NCBI RefSeq assembly: GCF_900142475.1
Contig: NZ_FRAY01000003.1
Span: 1 to 64,000 of the forward strand
Length of the DNA stretch: 64,000 bases
Origin: Fibrobacter sp. UWH4
Lineage (GTDB): Bacteria > Fibrobacterota > Fibrobacteria > Fibrobacterales > Fibrobacteraceae
Reading direction: 5' to 3'
In this document: in pieces, positions 33,295 through 40,986 of the stretch
Layout: each line of letters starts with the position of its first letter
Numbering within the stretch: the first letter of the stretch is position 1
The notes under the pieces: generated by a model
Seen by the model: only the letters and a program-made list of their open reading frames with translations
What the model was told of the DNA's origin: nothing
Database searches by the model: none
Program-made: the position numbers and the translations under genes

Positions 33295-33519
33295 ATGAGT
33301 CGCAGTTACAAGAAACCGTTTGTGAAAATGGCAAAGGATGTTGAATTTCAGAAAATGGCGAATCGAGAGTTTCGTCGTAAGGCAAAAAATGTCCTGCGGG
33401 GTTCTGCCGATCCCGAGCGCCACATGCCGGAAAAGAACCGCAAAGAGGGGGATTGTTGGGGCTGGCCGTCCGAAGGTGTCAAACTGCCTATTCCTAACCC
33501 GGAGGGCATTAGGAAATAG
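33295..33519 (+). CDS. Small basic protein of the MSRSYKK type, unknown function
   Basis: 74 residues; the start at 33295 is fixed by ACGGAGG 8 nt upstream. It is very basic at the N-terminus (MSRSYKKPFVKMAK) with FANREFRRKAKN-like helices (ANREFRRKAKN) and a Trp-containing end (CWGWPSEG). Small proteins starting MSRSYKK are widespread in bacteria and phages and uncharacterised; the composition suggests RNA or ribosome binding (inference). It is controlled by the upstream terminator/antiterminator leader. Confidence 0.75.
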   Translation: MSRSYKKPFVKMAKDVEFQKMANREFRRKAKNVLRGSADPERHMPEKNRKEGDCWGWPSEGVKLPIPNPEGIRK

Positions 33520-33550
33520 TGAAAATCGCTCGAAAAAAGCTAAATGATTT

Positions 33551-33588
33551 ACAAATGTATTGACAAATGTGTGTACAATAATTATATT
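33551..33588 (+). promoter_or_regulatory. Promoter and repeat operators of the toxin-antitoxin pair
   Basis: TTGACA (33560-33565) and TATATT (33583-33588), 17 bp apart. ACAAATGT occurs twice (33551-33558 and 33564-33571), flanking and overlapping the -35 box with 13-bp spacing, a likely site for autorepression by the antitoxin. Confidence 0.7.
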
Positions 33589-33602
33589 AAGAGGTAGAAT
33601 TC

Positions 33603-33872
33603 GTGGCTAGATGGAATTCTGAGAAAAATGAATTGTTGAAGGTGACGAGACATGTTTCCTTCGAACAAATCGAAGAAATTATGCGGAACAAAGAGGTCCT
33701 GGATGATTACGAACACCCGAATCAGGAGAAGTATCCAGGGCAGAGAATTATGGTTGTTAGGATTGAAGGCTACTGTTATGTTGTTCCTTACAAGCCTGAA
33801 CCTGATGGAGATATTTGGCTTAAGACTATTGTGCCGAGCAGAGTCGCGCAGAGAAAATATGGAGGTAAGTAA
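33603..33872 (+). CDS. BrnT-like toxin (DUF497 type)
   Basis: 89 residues. The WNSEKNELLK start, VSFEQIEEIM helix, DDYEHPNQEKYPGQRIMVV strands and SRVAQRKYGG end match the DUF497/BrnT group, ribonuclease toxins of the RelE-like fold. The start is GTG, 8 nt after GAGG. It overlaps the following antitoxin gene by one base (TAATG). Toxin-first order is typical for brnTA. Activity is inferred from family. Confidence 0.75.
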   Translation: MARWNSEKNELLKVTRHVSFEQIEEIMRNKEVLDDYEHPNQEKYPGQRIMVVRIEGYCYVVPYKPEPDGDIWLKTIVPSRVAQRKYGGK

Positions 33873-34183
33873 TGTTGTCTTTTAAGGAACATGCGAAAAA
33901 GTTCAATCTGGACGAAGAGGAACAAGAAATCCTTGCCGATTTCGAGGCGAACCATGCCGGCAAGCCTCAGATTACCGAAGAACGCAAAAGAGAACTCGCG
34001 TCGTTGGCTAATGCCTCCTACAAGTTTAGGGCCTCGGCAAAGAAACCTTATACGATTCGTCTGCACTCTGGAGCTGTCGATGTCATCAAGGCTTTCACGG
34101 ACCGCTTTGGCGGGCACTACCAGACCCTTGTCGATGATGCTGTGATTGAACTTGCTGCCAAACTCAAAGCCGAGATGGTGTAG
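33872..34183 (+). CDS. BrnA/CopG-like antitoxin
   Basis: 103 residues. An acidic N-terminal half (FNLDEEEQEILADFEANHAG) should wrap the toxin. The C-terminal half (KKPYTIRLHSGAVDVIKAFTDRFGGHYQTLVDDAVIEL, residues ~58-95) has ribbon-helix-helix character with a short strand (YTIRL) and YQTLVDDAV. It is translationally coupled to the toxin by a 1-nt overlap and probably binds the ACAAATGT repeats in the shared promoter. It ends 6 nt from the convergent L,D-transpeptidase gene. Confidence 0.72.
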   Translation: MLSFKEHAKKFNLDEEEQEILADFEANHAGKPQITEERKRELASLANASYKFRASAKKPYTIRLHSGAVDVIKAFTDRFGGHYQTLVDDAVIELAAKLKAEMV

Positions 34184-34189
34184 GGCTGT

Positions 34190-34630
34190 TTAAGGCTTGA
34201 TGGTTATCGGGGTGCCGTCCTTGACGGCATCGTAGATTTCTTCGATTTCGTCGTTCGTGACGGCGATGCAGCCGGCAGTCCAGTCTTTCCCCCTGTGCCA
34301 ATATTTGAAAAGAAACGCAGGAACCTTGTTCGGATAGCCGTGGATCATGATGTCTCCGCCGGGCTCGTAATTGCCTTCTTTCGCGGCATTGATTTGCTCC
34401 GCATTCGGGTACGAAATTCGGAGCGATAAATGAAACTTGCTTTTGGGGTTGTGAAGCACGATGGTGTAGTCGCCCTCTGGCGTCTTGTTGTCACCGGACT
34501 TGACCTTTGCACCCACGGGATTCTTGCCCAACGAAATTCTGTACGTCTTGACGACATTCTCGCCGTTGCGCAAGTGCATTTGGCGTTTCGCCTTTTCTAC
34601 GAGAATGTTGTCGATGGGTGAGGGGAGCAT
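34190..34630 (-). CDS. L,D-transpeptidase (YkuD) domain protein lacking a signal peptide
   Basis: 146 residues. YkuD catalytic pattern: IMIHGYPN with H97, and DWTAGCIAVTNDE with C121 as nucleophile. Related proteins cross-link peptidoglycan or attach lipoproteins to it. KTYRISLGKNPVG and KTPEGDYTI are typical. No export signal precedes it: the upstream in-frame extension back to a stop is only ~17 codons and not hydrophobic. Either the N-terminus has been lost or the start lies elsewhere. Confidence 0.8.
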   Translation of the reverse strand: MLPSPIDNILVEKAKRQMHLRNGENVVKTYRISLGKNPVGAKVKSGDNKTPEGDYTIVLHNPKSKFHLSLRISYPNAEQINAAKEGNYEPGGDIMIHGYPNKVPAFLFKYWHRGKDWTAGCIAVTNDEIEEIYDAVKDGTPITIKP

Positions 34631-34738
34631 GAGTTTCTGAATCCTATCCGCCCTAAAACTTGGAGTAATCCCGAGAGACCTCTATTGTTTTTGTGTAGAT
34701 GTCGTTATCGAATTAATGAAATGATGTTGGCTAATGAG

Positions 34739-34990
34739 TTAATGTCGGCAATTTAGGATTTCTTCTGAAGTATATCTTTTGGTGGATTCCTGTGCCTGTA
34801 GTTCGGCTTCATGTAACTTGGCATAGATTTCATTTTCAATTTGAAAATGCGCGAACGCTTCCATGCTCATAAGAACCATGTTGCCATAGCCGTCTTTAGT
34901 CAAGAACACAGGCTGTCCAGATTCGTGGACGGTCTTGGAAATGTCTTCGAGACAATCTTGCAAGTCTGAAACGGGTCTTATGGCATTCAT
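34739..34990 (-). CDS. Phd/YefM-type antitoxin without visible toxin
   Basis: 83 residues with the Phd/YefM fold: NAIRPVSDLQDCLEDISKTV, then PVFLTKDGYGNMVLMSMEAF. Such antitoxins bind DNA through the N-terminus and the toxin (RelE, Doc) through the C-terminus (here AQESTKRYTSEEILNCRH). The ~100 bp downstream on the minus strand hold no RelE/ParE- or Doc-like frame, only fragments with stops, so the module seems orphaned. Confidence 0.78.
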   Translation of the reverse strand: MNAIRPVSDLQDCLEDISKTVHESGQPVFLTKDGYGNMVLMSMEAFAHFQIENEIYAKLHEAELQAQESTKRYTSEEILNCRH

Positions 34991-35041
34991 ATAAACCTCA
35001 CCGGTATAAGCATAATATATACAATTTTGCGCGAGAGGGTA

Positions 35042-35158
35042 GGGGGAAGCCTCCCCACCACCTAAAGGTGGCCATGTACACTAAGGCCTAAAGGCCAAGT
35101 GTCCAAAGGTCGCTACAGCCTTGCCCTTCTGTCACCCTGGAGCGGAGCGATAGGGCCC
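35042..35158. repeat. Cluster of small palindromes and a REP-like element
   Basis: Three hairpins in a row: GGGGGAAGCCTCCCC (35042-35056), CCACCTAAAGGTGG (35058-35071) and ACACTAAGGCC-TAAA-GGCCAAGTGT (35078-35102). Then GTCACCCTGGAGCGGAGCGA TAGGGCCC (35131-35158), a GTCAT-family member. No coding frame in 34991-35198. Confidence 0.6.
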
Positions 35159-35198
35159 ATGGCAAGTCTTCCGCTTCCCCTACGCCTAGGGCTCCGCC

Positions 35199-35492
35199 CT
35201 AAAACCAAAAAAACTTATGCTCTACGAATGTAAGCGATACAGAATCTAGCTTTGAGTTTGAAATCCACCCTTGGCATCTTGAACCGTTTTCATAGTTTTT
35301 TTGATACAGGAGAGATGATGAATCCGTTGATTTTAAAATGTAAACAGAATCGTTAGTTTGCAAGTAACAGTGTACATCTAGAAGTTCTTTTTCTTGATAT
35401 AGGCTGATTGCCCCTTCCTTACTTGCATAATTTTGTGCACAGCAAGTTAGTATTAGTGTTGTAATAATCAATGCAATAAATTTGATTTTCAT
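35199..35492 (-). CDS. Small putative lipoprotein of unknown function
   Basis: 97 residues. A hydrophobic leader (MKIKFIALIITTLILTCCAQ) has two cysteines at the lipobox position, so lipidation is plausible though LTCC is not a perfect lipobox. The mature part is short, polar and unrecognised. AT-rich compared with neighbouring leuCD, and placed in the accessory stretch after the toxin-antitoxin genes, so recent acquisition is possible. Confidence 0.5.
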   Translation of the reverse strand: MKIKFIALIITTLILTCCAQNYASKEGAISLYQEKELLDVHCYLQTNDSVYILKSTDSSSLLYQKNYENGSRCQGWISNSKLDSVSLTFVEHKFFWF

Positions 35493-35530
35493 TTATATAG
35501 ATTTTGTCAAAACTTTTATTATAAATATAA

Positions 35531-35560
35531 AAAACGCCCAGGCTTTGAACTGGGCGTTTT
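35531..35560. terminator. Intrinsic terminator
   Basis: AAAACGCCCAG ... CTGGGCGTTTT, an 11-bp stem with an 8-nt loop and T/A runs on both sides. On the minus strand it lies downstream of leuD. Confidence 0.8.
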
Positions 35561-35571
35561 GTAATGCCTGT

Positions 35572-35659
35572 GGATCCTATCGCCGCTTCGCGGCTCCAGG
35601 ATGACGATTTGTGGGAGATCCTTCGACTTCGGGCTGGCGCCCTTCGCTCAGGATGACAC
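35572..35659. repeat. Two REP-like palindromes after leuD
   Basis: GGATCCTATCGCCGCTTCGC GGCTCCAGGATGAC at 35572-35606, and GATCCTTCGACTTCGGGCTG ... CTTCGCTCAGGATGACAC at 35617-35660. Both belong to the GTCATCCTGGA...GGATCC family in reverse orientation. Confidence 0.65.
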
Positions 35660-35665
35660 TGCGTG

Positions 35666-36268
35666 TCACTTCAAGAACTGCATATACGGCAGCTTGCTAG
35701 CGAGTTCCTGCACCTTGTCGGCGTTGGCCATGAGGGCGGAGCGTGCGTGCCAGGAACCGTCGAGGAACTGACCGCGGGGGCCGTCGGCGAGCGTGAGCTC
35801 GATGGTTTCGTCACCCATCTTGAGCGTGCGGCTTTCGGTGCTGGTCACAAGTTCTTCGCTCGGGTGTGCTTCGATCCAGGCGAGGATCTTGTCAGCCACT
35901 TCGTGGCTTACCTTGTAGCAGGGAACGCCGATAGCGACGCAGTTACCGAAGAAGATTTCGGAGTAGCTTTCGGCGATGATGGCGCGGATGCCCCAGCGCT
36001 TCAGGGCCTGCGGAGCGTGTTCACGGCTGGAACCGCAACCGAAGTTCTGGTTCGAGACGAGAATGGAGCCGTTCTTGTAGGCCGGATCGCGGAACGGGTG
36101 GACCTTGCCCTGGGCGGCGAGGCCTGCGATATCGTCGGCGAAGGCGTTGTCGCCGAGGCCTTCGAACGTGACGCACTTGAGGAAGCGTGCCGGGATGATA
36201 CGGTCAGTGTCGATGTCGTTGCCGCGTACAGGAACGCCGGAACCTTTAACAATGTCGATAGAATTCAT
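35666..36268 (-). CDS. leuD: 3-isopropylmalate dehydratase small subunit
   Basis: 200 residues, the swivelling aconitase domain 4 (GNDIDTDRIIPARFL; NFGCGSSREHAPQALK; CVAIGVP). With LeuC it converts 2- to 3-isopropylmalate in leucine synthesis. It follows leuC by 19 nt with a strong AAGGAGA ribosome site. Slightly longer than typical because of a C-terminal Phe/Leu/Lys-rich end. Confidence 0.96.
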   Translation of the reverse strand: MNSIDIVKGSGVPVRGNDIDTDRIIPARFLKCVTFEGLGDNAFADDIAGLAAQGKVHPFRDPAYKNGSILVSNQNFGCGSSREHAPQALKRWGIRAIIAESYSEIFFGNCVAIGVPCYKVSHEVADKILAWIEAHPSEELVTSTESRTLKMGDETIELTLADGPRGQFLDGSWHARSALMANADKVQELASKLPYMQFLK

Positions 36269-36287
36269 TTTTTAAATCTCCTTAGCG

Positions 36288-37697
36288 TTACTTGATGTAC
36301 TTGCGGACGTCGGTGACACAGCCTTCGATGGCGGCGGCGGCCACCATGGCGGGGCTCATGAGGATGGTGCGGCCCGTGGGGCTGCCCTGACGGCCCTTGA
36401 AGTTACGGTTACTGGAGGAGGCACTCACCTGGCGGCCCTTGAGCTTGTCTGGGTTCATGGCGAGGCAGAGCGAGCAGCCCGCTTCGCGCCATTCGGCACC
36501 GGCTTCCTTGAAAATCTTGTCGAGACCGAGAGCTTCGGCTTCCACCTTGATCTTCATGGAGCCCGGAACGACCCACATCTTCACGGTCGGGGCGACCTTG
36601 TGGCCCTTGATGATTTCGGCGGCGGCCTGCAAGTCGCTGAGGCGGCCGTTGGTGCAGCTACCCACGAAGGCGATGTCGATGGGGCGGCCAATCATCTTGG
36701 AACCTTCTTCCCAGCCCATGTATTCGTAGGCTTCGGAGATGACCTTCTTTTCGCTGCCGGTAAATTCATCAATCTTCGGCATGTTGCCGTTCAGCGGGAT
36801 GGCCTGGGCCGGAGTGATACCCCAGGTGACCATCGGTTCGAGGTTGTCGCAGTTGATTTCGACTTCGTCGTCAAACTGGGCGTCGGCGTCGGTAGCCACG
36901 GACTTCCAGTATGCGACTGCTTCGTCCCACTTGTCGGCCTTCGGGGCGTACGGACGGCCCTTGAGGTATTCGAAAGTCTTTTCGTCGGGGTTGCAGTAAC
37001 CGACGCGGGCGCCGCCTTCGATAGCCATGTTGCAGACCGTCATACGGCCTTCCATGCCCATTTCTTCGATGACCGGACCGGCAAATTCGTAAGCGTAGCC
37101 AACGCCACCGTTCACGCCGAGCTTAGCGATGTAGGCAAGAGCCACGTCCTTGGCGGTTACACCCGGCTTGAGCTTGCCGGTGAACTTGATGCGGCGAGTC
37201 TTCAAGGGGCTCATGGCGAGGGTCTGGGTGGCGAGAACGTCTGCCACCTGGCTTGTGCCGATACCGAATGCGATAGCGCCGAATGCACCGTGGGTTGCCG
37301 TGTGGGAGTCACCGCAGGCAACGGTCATGCCCGGCTGGGTCACGCCTTCTTCGGGGCCCACGATGTGGATTACGCCCTGTTCGGCGGTGGCGGGGCCAAA
37401 GAACTTGATGCCGTTGTTCTTGGTGTTGTTTTCGATATGGGAGAACATCTCTTCGGAAATGCCGTCCTTGAGCGGGCGGTTACGTTCCGGGAAGGTAGTC
37501 GGAATGATGTGGTCCACCGTGGCGAACGTGCGTTCCGGGAACAGAACCTTCTGGCCTTCTTCGCGGAGCTGCGCAAAAGCCTGCGGGCTCGTGACTTCGT
37601 GGCAGAGGTGGAGCCCGATAAAGAGCTGGCACTGGCCGCTCGGGAGCTTAGCTACCGTGTGGCTTTCAAAAATCTTCTGATAGAGTGATTTTCCCAT
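36288..37697 (-). CDS. leuC: 3-isopropylmalate dehydratase large subunit
   Basis: 469 residues with the 4Fe-4S cysteines in [12 protein letters not shown] and [12 protein letters not shown], and the substrate motifs [20 protein letters not shown] (residues ~127-146) and [11 protein letters not shown]. It forms the LeuCD isomerase. Its likely TATATTTG promoter lies ~215 nt upstream, so unlike many genes here it has a long leader, carrying two REP-like palindromes. Confidence 0.97.
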   Translation of the reverse strand: MGKSLYQKIFESHTVAKLPSGQCQLFIGLHLCHEVTSPQAFAQLREEGQKVLFPERTFATVDHIIPTTFPERNRPLKDGISEEMFSHIENNTKNNGIKFFGPATAEQGVIHIVGPEEGVTQPGMTVACGDSHTATHGAFGAIAFGIGTSQVADVLATQTLAMSPLKTRRIKFTGKLKPGVTAKDVALAYIAKLGVNGGVGYAYEFAGPVIEEMGMEGRMTVCNMAIEGGARVGYCNPDEKTFEYLKGRPYAPKADKWDEAVAYWKSVATDADAQFDDEVEINCDNLEPMVTWGITPAQAIPLNGNMPKIDEFTGSEKKVISEAYEYMGWEEGSKMIGRPIDIAFVGSCTNGRLSDLQAAAEIIKGHKVAPTVKMWVVPGSMKIKVEAEALGLDKIFKEAGAEWREAGCSLCLAMNPDKLKGRQVSASSSNRNFKGRQGSPTGRTILMSPAMVAAAAIEGCVTDVRKYIK

Positions 37698-37731
37698 AGT
37701 TTTGTCTCTTTTTGTTCCCGCTGAATTCTTT

Positions 37732-37878
37732 GGTCCCTATCGCTTCGCTCCAGGGTGACAGAAAAGAGTGTCATTCCTCTTCGAGGCTTGACTGCTGCGG
37801 TTATCCAATGCGAGTGCAAGCACCCGCGCTGTCTAACCTTGCATGTCATTCTGGAGGGCCGAAGGCCCGATAGAATCC
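37732..37878. repeat. Two REP-like palindromes in the leuCD leader
   Basis: GGTCCCTATCGCTTCGCTCC AGGGTGACA (37732-37760) and GTCATTCTGGAGGGCCGAAG GCCCGATAGAATCC (37845-37878), in opposite orientations. Both would be transcribed ahead of leuC if the promoter at 37912-37919 is used. No leucine-rich leader peptide was found. Confidence 0.65.
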
Positions 37879-37911
37879 ATCAGGATTGTTTTTACTATTT
37901 GTAATGCGGCA

Positions 37912-37919
37912 CAAATATA
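37912..37919 (-). promoter_or_regulatory. TATATTTG box upstream of leuCD
   Basis: Minus-strand TATATTTG directly after the terminator of the upstream lipoprotein gene; the best candidate for the leuCD start site. Confidence 0.45.
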
Positions 37920-37920
37920 G

Positions 37921-37951
37921 AAAAAGAGCCCGCAGCTTTTCAACTGCGGGC
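37921..37951 (-). terminator. Intrinsic terminator of the lipoprotein gene
   Basis: GCCCGCAG/CTGCGGGC stem with 8-nt loop, followed on the minus strand by CTCTTTTTC. Confidence 0.8.
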
Positions 37952-37979
37952 GTCTCTCTCTCGTAAAATTGGTTGATTC

Positions 37980-38429
37980 TTAGTACTGTTCGAGCTGAGT
38001 GTCGAAATGGTACTTTTCGTGGTAGTAGCTGAGCATTTCGCTTGTGCTGGTGAAGGCGCCCGCACGGATAGCGTTGCGGACTTCGGGGTCGTTGCGGGAC
38101 ATTTCGATAATTTTTGCATCTATGTCCTTGAACAGCAACTTGTTAGATGCCATAGCCACGTGGTTCTGGTTGTAGTCCAGGTGGTAGCTGCGTTCCAGCA
38201 TCTGGAAAAGCTCCGCCTGGCATGCGTTTTCGGGAGGGTTCTTCTTGACGATAGGCATATAGCACTTGTTGATGTAATCCTGCTTGTACGAAATAATCAT
38301 CTCGTCGATGGCAGGAATGTTGTGGTCCGAATCGTGGCTAGCGAGTTCTGCTTTGGGAGTGACAACACCGGAACATCCGGTAAGAAGGGCGGCGGTTATG
38401 GTTGCAAGAGCCAAAACTCTAAACTTCAT
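37980..38429 (-). CDS. Lipoprotein of unknown function
   Basis: 149 residues from ATG 38429, chosen because it gives a proper lipoprotein signal peptide (MKFRVLALATITAALLTGC, lipobox LTGC); a longer reading from 38480 adds a non-signal stretch. The mature part is helical and polar with two cysteines (NKCYMPIV, ENACQAEL) and no recognised domain. It stands alone, with its own terminator. Confidence 0.7.
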   Translation of the reverse strand: MKFRVLALATITAALLTGCSGVVTPKAELASHDSDHNIPAIDEMIISYKQDYINKCYMPIVKKNPPENACQAELFQMLERSYHLDYNQNHVAMASNKLLFKDIDAKIIEMSRNDPEVRNAIRAGAFTSTSEMLSYYHEKYHFDTQLEQY

Positions 38430-38627
38430 TTTATTTATCCTTTTTCTTTGTTGAAGCCAATTCCCTAATTCCGAAAACAAAATTATTTAAATGTCAATTT
38501 TTTGGCGAGGGGTCGGATGTAACAAATAGCTTACAACTGACCTAAAAAAACACTTAGAGAACACTTTTTGAGTGAGTTTGTGATGAGTGTCACTTGCGTC
38601 GAAGTGTTGTGTGTTTTTCAACAGGGG

Positions 38628-40160
38628 TTATCGATTCCGTACGGCATCGGCTGTGGGCTTGAACATGTAGAACCACTTAATCGGGTCGATTACTTTGTAT
38701 TGAACATTGCCGATAGACTTGTTCCCGTTACGGTCGATGATTCCCGTGACAACGTGGGCGTGGGGGCCTGTCGTGTGCCCTGTGAGGCCGACTGTTGCGA
38801 TGGGATCTCCGGCCATGACTTCTTGACCGTCCAGATAAAGTAACTGGTCGCAGTGCATGAAAATGACGACATCTTTTTTGCGCACAAGACCGATGACGAT
38901 TCCTCCGCGTTCATCGCGGGCGGTCCATGCCTTGGCGGCAAACGGCGCGAGTATGCGTGCTCCCTGACGGCTTGCTACATCGATGCCGTTGTGCTGTCTA
39001 AAATTCGCTGTGGCTTGGGGGTGGTAAAATTCCGTAATGTAGGCGACGCTGTCCGACACGATCGATGTCCAGTATTTCCAGGCGGCGCCGATGGAATCCG
39101 ATGCGGTGTTGCCGATGTAGTCGGGCCTCGAAAACTTGACGATGGTCCCTTCGGGAGGAACGTTTAATTTGTTCTTTTTCCAGGCGTTGGCAGGGTAGCC
39201 GTTTTCTTCGAGTGTTACCTTGATGTACTGCTGCACCATGCGCTCGTTGGTGATGATGGCGCTGAACCTTCCGATGGCGTAGCGGGCAATGCGTTGCAGG
39301 GTTTCCTTGCCGTCAAAGGTGTATTCGAACGAAGGCGCTATGGAAAGCTTATCGCGTTCGTGGATGCGGTTGCGCATGTTCGAAATTCCGGGTTCCGTTT
39401 CGGTCACGAACAGGAAGGGGAGCGCAATCACAAGTAAAAGCAACAGCGGGAAAATGGTCCTGAATACCTTGGAGGATCCGTCTAGCGGATTCTTCTCGAT
39501 AATTGAAATCTTGTGGAGTTGCTCGATAATCCGGGTGAATGCTTCGGGACTTGTTCTCCAATCGCAAAGCCTGATTTCCTTGTAGAAGGAATGGCTTCTA
39601 CGGACGGCTCGGTAGGCGTGGTAGAATTTCTTCTTGTTCGGTTTTTGCGGCAGGAGCCAAAGCAGGTTCGCCTTGTTAAAGTGGGGAAGGTCTTCGAGGT
39701 ATGCTGAAGCCTCGCTTACACTGTCTCCGTCGATCACGATCAGCCTTGAAATCAGCTTGGCGTAGTAGGCTTCTTCGTCGTTGATGTCCAGGGGTAAGAT
39801 GACGACGATTTGCGCGATGGCTTTCTTGATGTGCTGCAGATTGTGGTAAAGGTTCCGGAACTGGTCGTCGTCCTTGGGGAACGCCCTGGAGCCGGTTACG
39901 GTCCAACTTGAAGATTCTGAATTTAGTTTGTTCAGAATTTCCTGCGGAAGGGGCTTTTCGAAAAGAGCCTGGACCTCAATGGGGGCGTCACCTTTGAGGT
40001 GATTCTTTCCCGAAAAGTCTATGACCATAAAACGAGCGCCGGCATTCAATGCCAGCGCAAGATTTTGCAGAGGCTCAAGCGGAATCTCGTTTTCGCCGGG
40101 GAATGCGAAACTAGTTACTCCGCCTTGCCTGTACAGGTCGTTCAGGACCTTTCTCTGCAT
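38628..40160 (-). CDS. Single-pass membrane protein with periplasmic M23 (LytM) peptidase domain
   Basis: 510 residues. The ~240-residue N-terminal region is soluble and presumably cytoplasmic (FAFPGENEIPLEPLQNLALAL start). One membrane segment follows (~245-265, IFPLLLLLVIALPFLFV), then a periplasmic linker. An M23 domain at ~385-500 has HNGIDVASRQG (zinc His and Asp) and HAHV (catalytic HxH). The fold cuts peptidoglycan cross-links or, when inactive, activates amidases. A cytoplasmic sensor-like domain on an M23 protein is unusual. It is co-transcribed with the small gene 9 nt upstream. Confidence 0.8.
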   Translation of the reverse strand: MQRKVLNDLYRQGGVTSFAFPGENEIPLEPLQNLALALNAGARFMVIDFSGKNHLKGDAPIEVQALFEKPLPQEILNKLNSESSSWTVTGSRAFPKDDDQFRNLYHNLQHIKKAIAQIVVILPLDINDEEAYYAKLISRLIVIDGDSVSEASAYLEDLPHFNKANLLWLLPQKPNKKKFYHAYRAVRRSHSFYKEIRLCDWRTSPEAFTRIIEQLHKISIIEKNPLDGSSKVFRTIFPLLLLLVIALPFLFVTETEPGISNMRNRIHERDKLSIAPSFEYTFDGKETLQRIARYAIGRFSAIITNERMVQQYIKVTLEENGYPANAWKKNKLNVPPEGTIVKFSRPDYIGNTASDSIGAAWKYWTSIVSDSVAYITEFYHPQATANFRQHNGIDVASRQGARILAPFAAKAWTARDERGGIVIGLVRKKDVVIFMHCDQLLYLDGQEVMAGDPIATVGLTGHTTGPHAHVVTGIIDRNGNKSIGNVQYKVIDPIKWFYMFKPTADAVRNR

Positions 40161-40169
40161 GGTTTCTGG

Positions 40170-40580
40170 TTATGCCTTCTGGAAACCGCGGGGATAGCTG
40201 AAACCTGCCGGAGGTGCGGCGACGAACTTGTCTACCTGGAGGTAGAGTTCTTCGGCGGAAGAGGCGGGGTTAAAGTAGATTTCCTGGTTCCTGTTCTGGG
40301 TGCGGCCCTTGAGGGGTTCGCCGCGGCGGGAACGGCTCACAATGCCGAGCGGAAGCACTTCAAGAAGCGGAAGAAGGCCGAAATAGCGGAACAGGCTGAA
40401 ATTTTTCTGCCAAGTGGTGCGTTCGGCGAGAACGGCGAACGTGCCTTCGAAAATGGACTTCGTCTGAAGCAGTTCGTCAGAGGTCATTGTCACCAGTTCG
40501 TGGTTGGTGGGAAAGTTGTTCACGAAGTTGACCATGTCGCCTTTGAGGTAGTTGGCGTCGCAAAGGAATACGAATTTCAT
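40170..40580 (-). CDS. Hypothetical protein, first gene of the M23 operon
   Basis: 136 residues, no signal peptide, no recognised domain. It begins like a small alpha/beta protein (MKFVFLCDANYLKGDMVNFVNNF) and contains a hydrophobic patch (FRYFGLLPLLEVLPLGIV) and a Pro/Gly-rich end. The start follows AGGTA. With the M23 protein's cytoplasmic N-terminus next to it, it may be a cytoplasmic partner of that protein (inference). Confidence 0.6.
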   Translation of the reverse strand: MKFVFLCDANYLKGDMVNFVNNFPTNHELVTMTSDELLQTKSIFEGTFAVLAERTTWQKNFSLFRYFGLLPLLEVLPLGIVSRSRRGEPLKGRTQNRNQEIYFNPASSAEELYLQVDKFVAAPPAGFSYPRGFQKA

Positions 40581-40986
40581 TTTTTACCTAGCCTGTTTTG
40601 TTTGTTTAGATAAAAAATAGTTTTTGGGCAAATGATTGTCATCGGGCGAGACTGGCAAAATTGCTAAAAATGGAACTTTTTGTTCCGATTTAATGTAAAA
40701 TGTTTGTAAATTTTTTTGCAGACTCATAAAAATTGAAAAATGTGTAATAAAGGAAAATTTGGCCTTGAATTGCTAACTTGTTGATTGTCAATAAGTTACA
40801 AATATGAAAATTTTTCTTGCCGAATCAGGTTGCGTTTTTTTACGAAAAATCGGCTTTTTGACGCTTTTGGGCAGATAAAATCATTATATTTGACCTCGTA
40901 AAATTGCGCTCGGACTAGCGGGTGCGGTTCTCTATTTTGTGAAAGCAAAAGGTGAAGTTGGAAGAAGTTTTTATGGGAGATCATAA
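40581..40986 (+). other. 406-bp AT-rich promoter region of the giant repeat protein
   Basis: No coding frame. A TATATTTG element at 40885-40892 with TTTTTG about 24 bp upstream (40855-40860) is the best promoter candidate, giving a leader of ~85-90 nt with GGAAGAAG/GGGAGA near the ATG. The far half supplies the divergent M23 operon. Nothing else recognisable. Confidence 0.5.

Noticed and set aside
34640-34738. Toxin partner of the Phd-type antitoxin
   Set aside because: All three minus-strand frames have stops within ~20 codons and show no RelE/ParE or Doc motif.
37698-37911. Leucine attenuator leader peptide before leuC
   Set aside because: The minus-strand leader has no short frame rich in Leu codons; the hairpins there are members of the dispersed REP-like family.
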